From Ignavibacteriaceae bacterium (GTDB taxonomy: Bacteria; Bacteroidota; Ignavibacteria; Ignavibacteriales; Ignavibacteriaceae): a DNA stretch of 53,193 nt. The stretch covers positions 1-53,193 of the forward strand of contig JAHBUO010000003.1 in assembly GCA_019638025.1 (NCBI GenBank), in the 5' to 3' direction. A program made the position numbers and the translations under genes. Below, in pieces: positions 52,794-53,193 of this stretch (within the stretch, counting starts at the first letter, position 1; every line of letters starts with the position of its first letter). The notes under the pieces were generated by a model. That model was not told where the DNA came from, did no database searches, and saw only the letters and a list, made by a program, of their open reading frames with translations.

Positions 52794-53193
52794 TTACCAA
52801 CCACTCCCACGATCAGTTTGAATTGTTCGATCTCCGCTATGAATTATGCAAGTCGAAGGTAAATTTTTTACACTGACTATATCAGTTACCTTTGAAGGAC
52901 AATTTTCAGTAGCCAATCTCATCTCACCTCGGTTGATAGATTCTTTGCAAAATTGTCTATTTTCAACTCCTTCGGGAAGTTTAAAATATTCGAGAGTAGG
53001 ATTAAATTCTTTATAATACTCTGCCATAAATTTTGCCCAAATTGGCATCGCCGCTTTTGCACCTTGTCCGAACCATCCATTAAATTTTACTCTCCTATCG
53101 TCAAATCCGACCCAAACACACCCAACCAATTGTGGTGTATAGCCTACAAACCATGCGTCTGCAAAATCCTGAGTTGTACCGGTTTTGCCCGCC
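52794..53193 (-). CDS. Penicillin-binding protein, class A, C-terminal part (partial)
   Basis: The C-terminal end of a peptidoglycan transpeptidase, cut by the window edge. In the open frame beyond the listed Met the chain reads [20 protein letters not shown], containing the KTGT active-site box of the third penicillin-binding motif, then [11 protein letters not shown] and the tail with [12 protein letters not shown], typical of class A (PBP1A/mrcA-type) proteins. The serine motif and the glycosyltransferase domain lie outside the window. The tail of about 50 residues after the transpeptidase domain holds Cys residues (FCKES, TENCPSK, PSTCIIH) that could form disulfides. It ends 46 bp before tRNA-Leu. 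Confidence 0.88.
   Translation of the reverse strand, partial: AGKTGTTQDFADAWFVGYTPQLVGCVWVGFDDRRVKFNGWFGQGAKAAMPIWAKFMAEYYKEFNPTLEYFKLPEGVENRQFCKESINRGEMRLATENCPSKVTDIVSVKNLPSTCIIHSGDRTIQTDRGSGW

Overview
The window reads as a low-GC chromosome segment from a Bacteroidota/Chlorobi-type bacterium, most likely Ignavibacteria (Ignavibacteriota). The main reason is that five separate secreted proteins end in a type IX secretion (T9SS, type A) sorting domain with the motif QNYPNPFNP. Lipoproteins with charged residues right after the lipidated cysteine, TPR-type sensor kinases and a LeuT-like amino-acid transporter fit the same picture. The lineage is inferred from protein style only; no rRNA is present.

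Left part (1-29.6 kb), mostly cell-surface and secreted proteins. Five tandem paralogous lipoproteins (55-3793) come first; the first copy is split by an in-frame TAA. A short T9SS protein and a Cthe_2159-type beta-helix protein follow. Next, on the minus strand, are a TPR-PAS histidine kinase, a NarL-type regulator, a stand-alone receiver and a LamG T9SS protein. Then come an amidohydrolase overlapping a secreted GH57-type glycosidase, and a 2.2-kb-residue T9SS protein built of about 15 FnIII-like and 4 Kre9-like repeats with a TPR lipoprotein downstream. An NhaC-type antiporter, an M14 carboxypeptidase and an FG-GAP T9SS protein close this part. Two T9SS tails (7065-7313 and 12637-12885) are about 96% identical in DNA although the proteins are otherwise unrelated.

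Centre (29.66-36.42 kb), a minus-strand gene cluster and the best candidate for an undescribed system. Reading downstream: a GntR/FCD regulator with a perfect TTGTATACAA-type palindrome before it, a diaminopimelate-dehydrogenase-like oxidoreductase, a 145-residue unknown, a fold-type-I PLP enzyme, a strong hairpin, an 83-residue unknown, a one-chain adenosylcobalamin mutase with its B12 domain at the N-terminus, and a P-loop protein. The last three genes are joined by ATGA overlaps. The layout parallels oxidative ornithine degradation (aminomutase, diamino-acid dehydrogenase, small plus PLP thiolase, reactivase), but with different-looking parts. I infer a diamino-acid catabolic route; the substrate is unknown.

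Right part (36.5-53.2 kb). A DUF2807 lipoprotein; a response regulator fused to a DnaJ J-domain, tail to tail with a PAS histidine kinase; an unrecognised gene; etfB-etfA and a bifunctional nuclease with a UVR motif; a LeuT-like symporter and a dicarboxylate/amino-acid symporter; polA; squalene genes hpnC-hpnD-hpnE; tRNA-Leu(CAG); and the C-terminal end of a class A penicillin-binding protein running off the window. Together the peptidase, sodium-coupled amino-acid carriers, B12 cluster and ETF suggest peptide and amino-acid use alongside polysaccharide attack.
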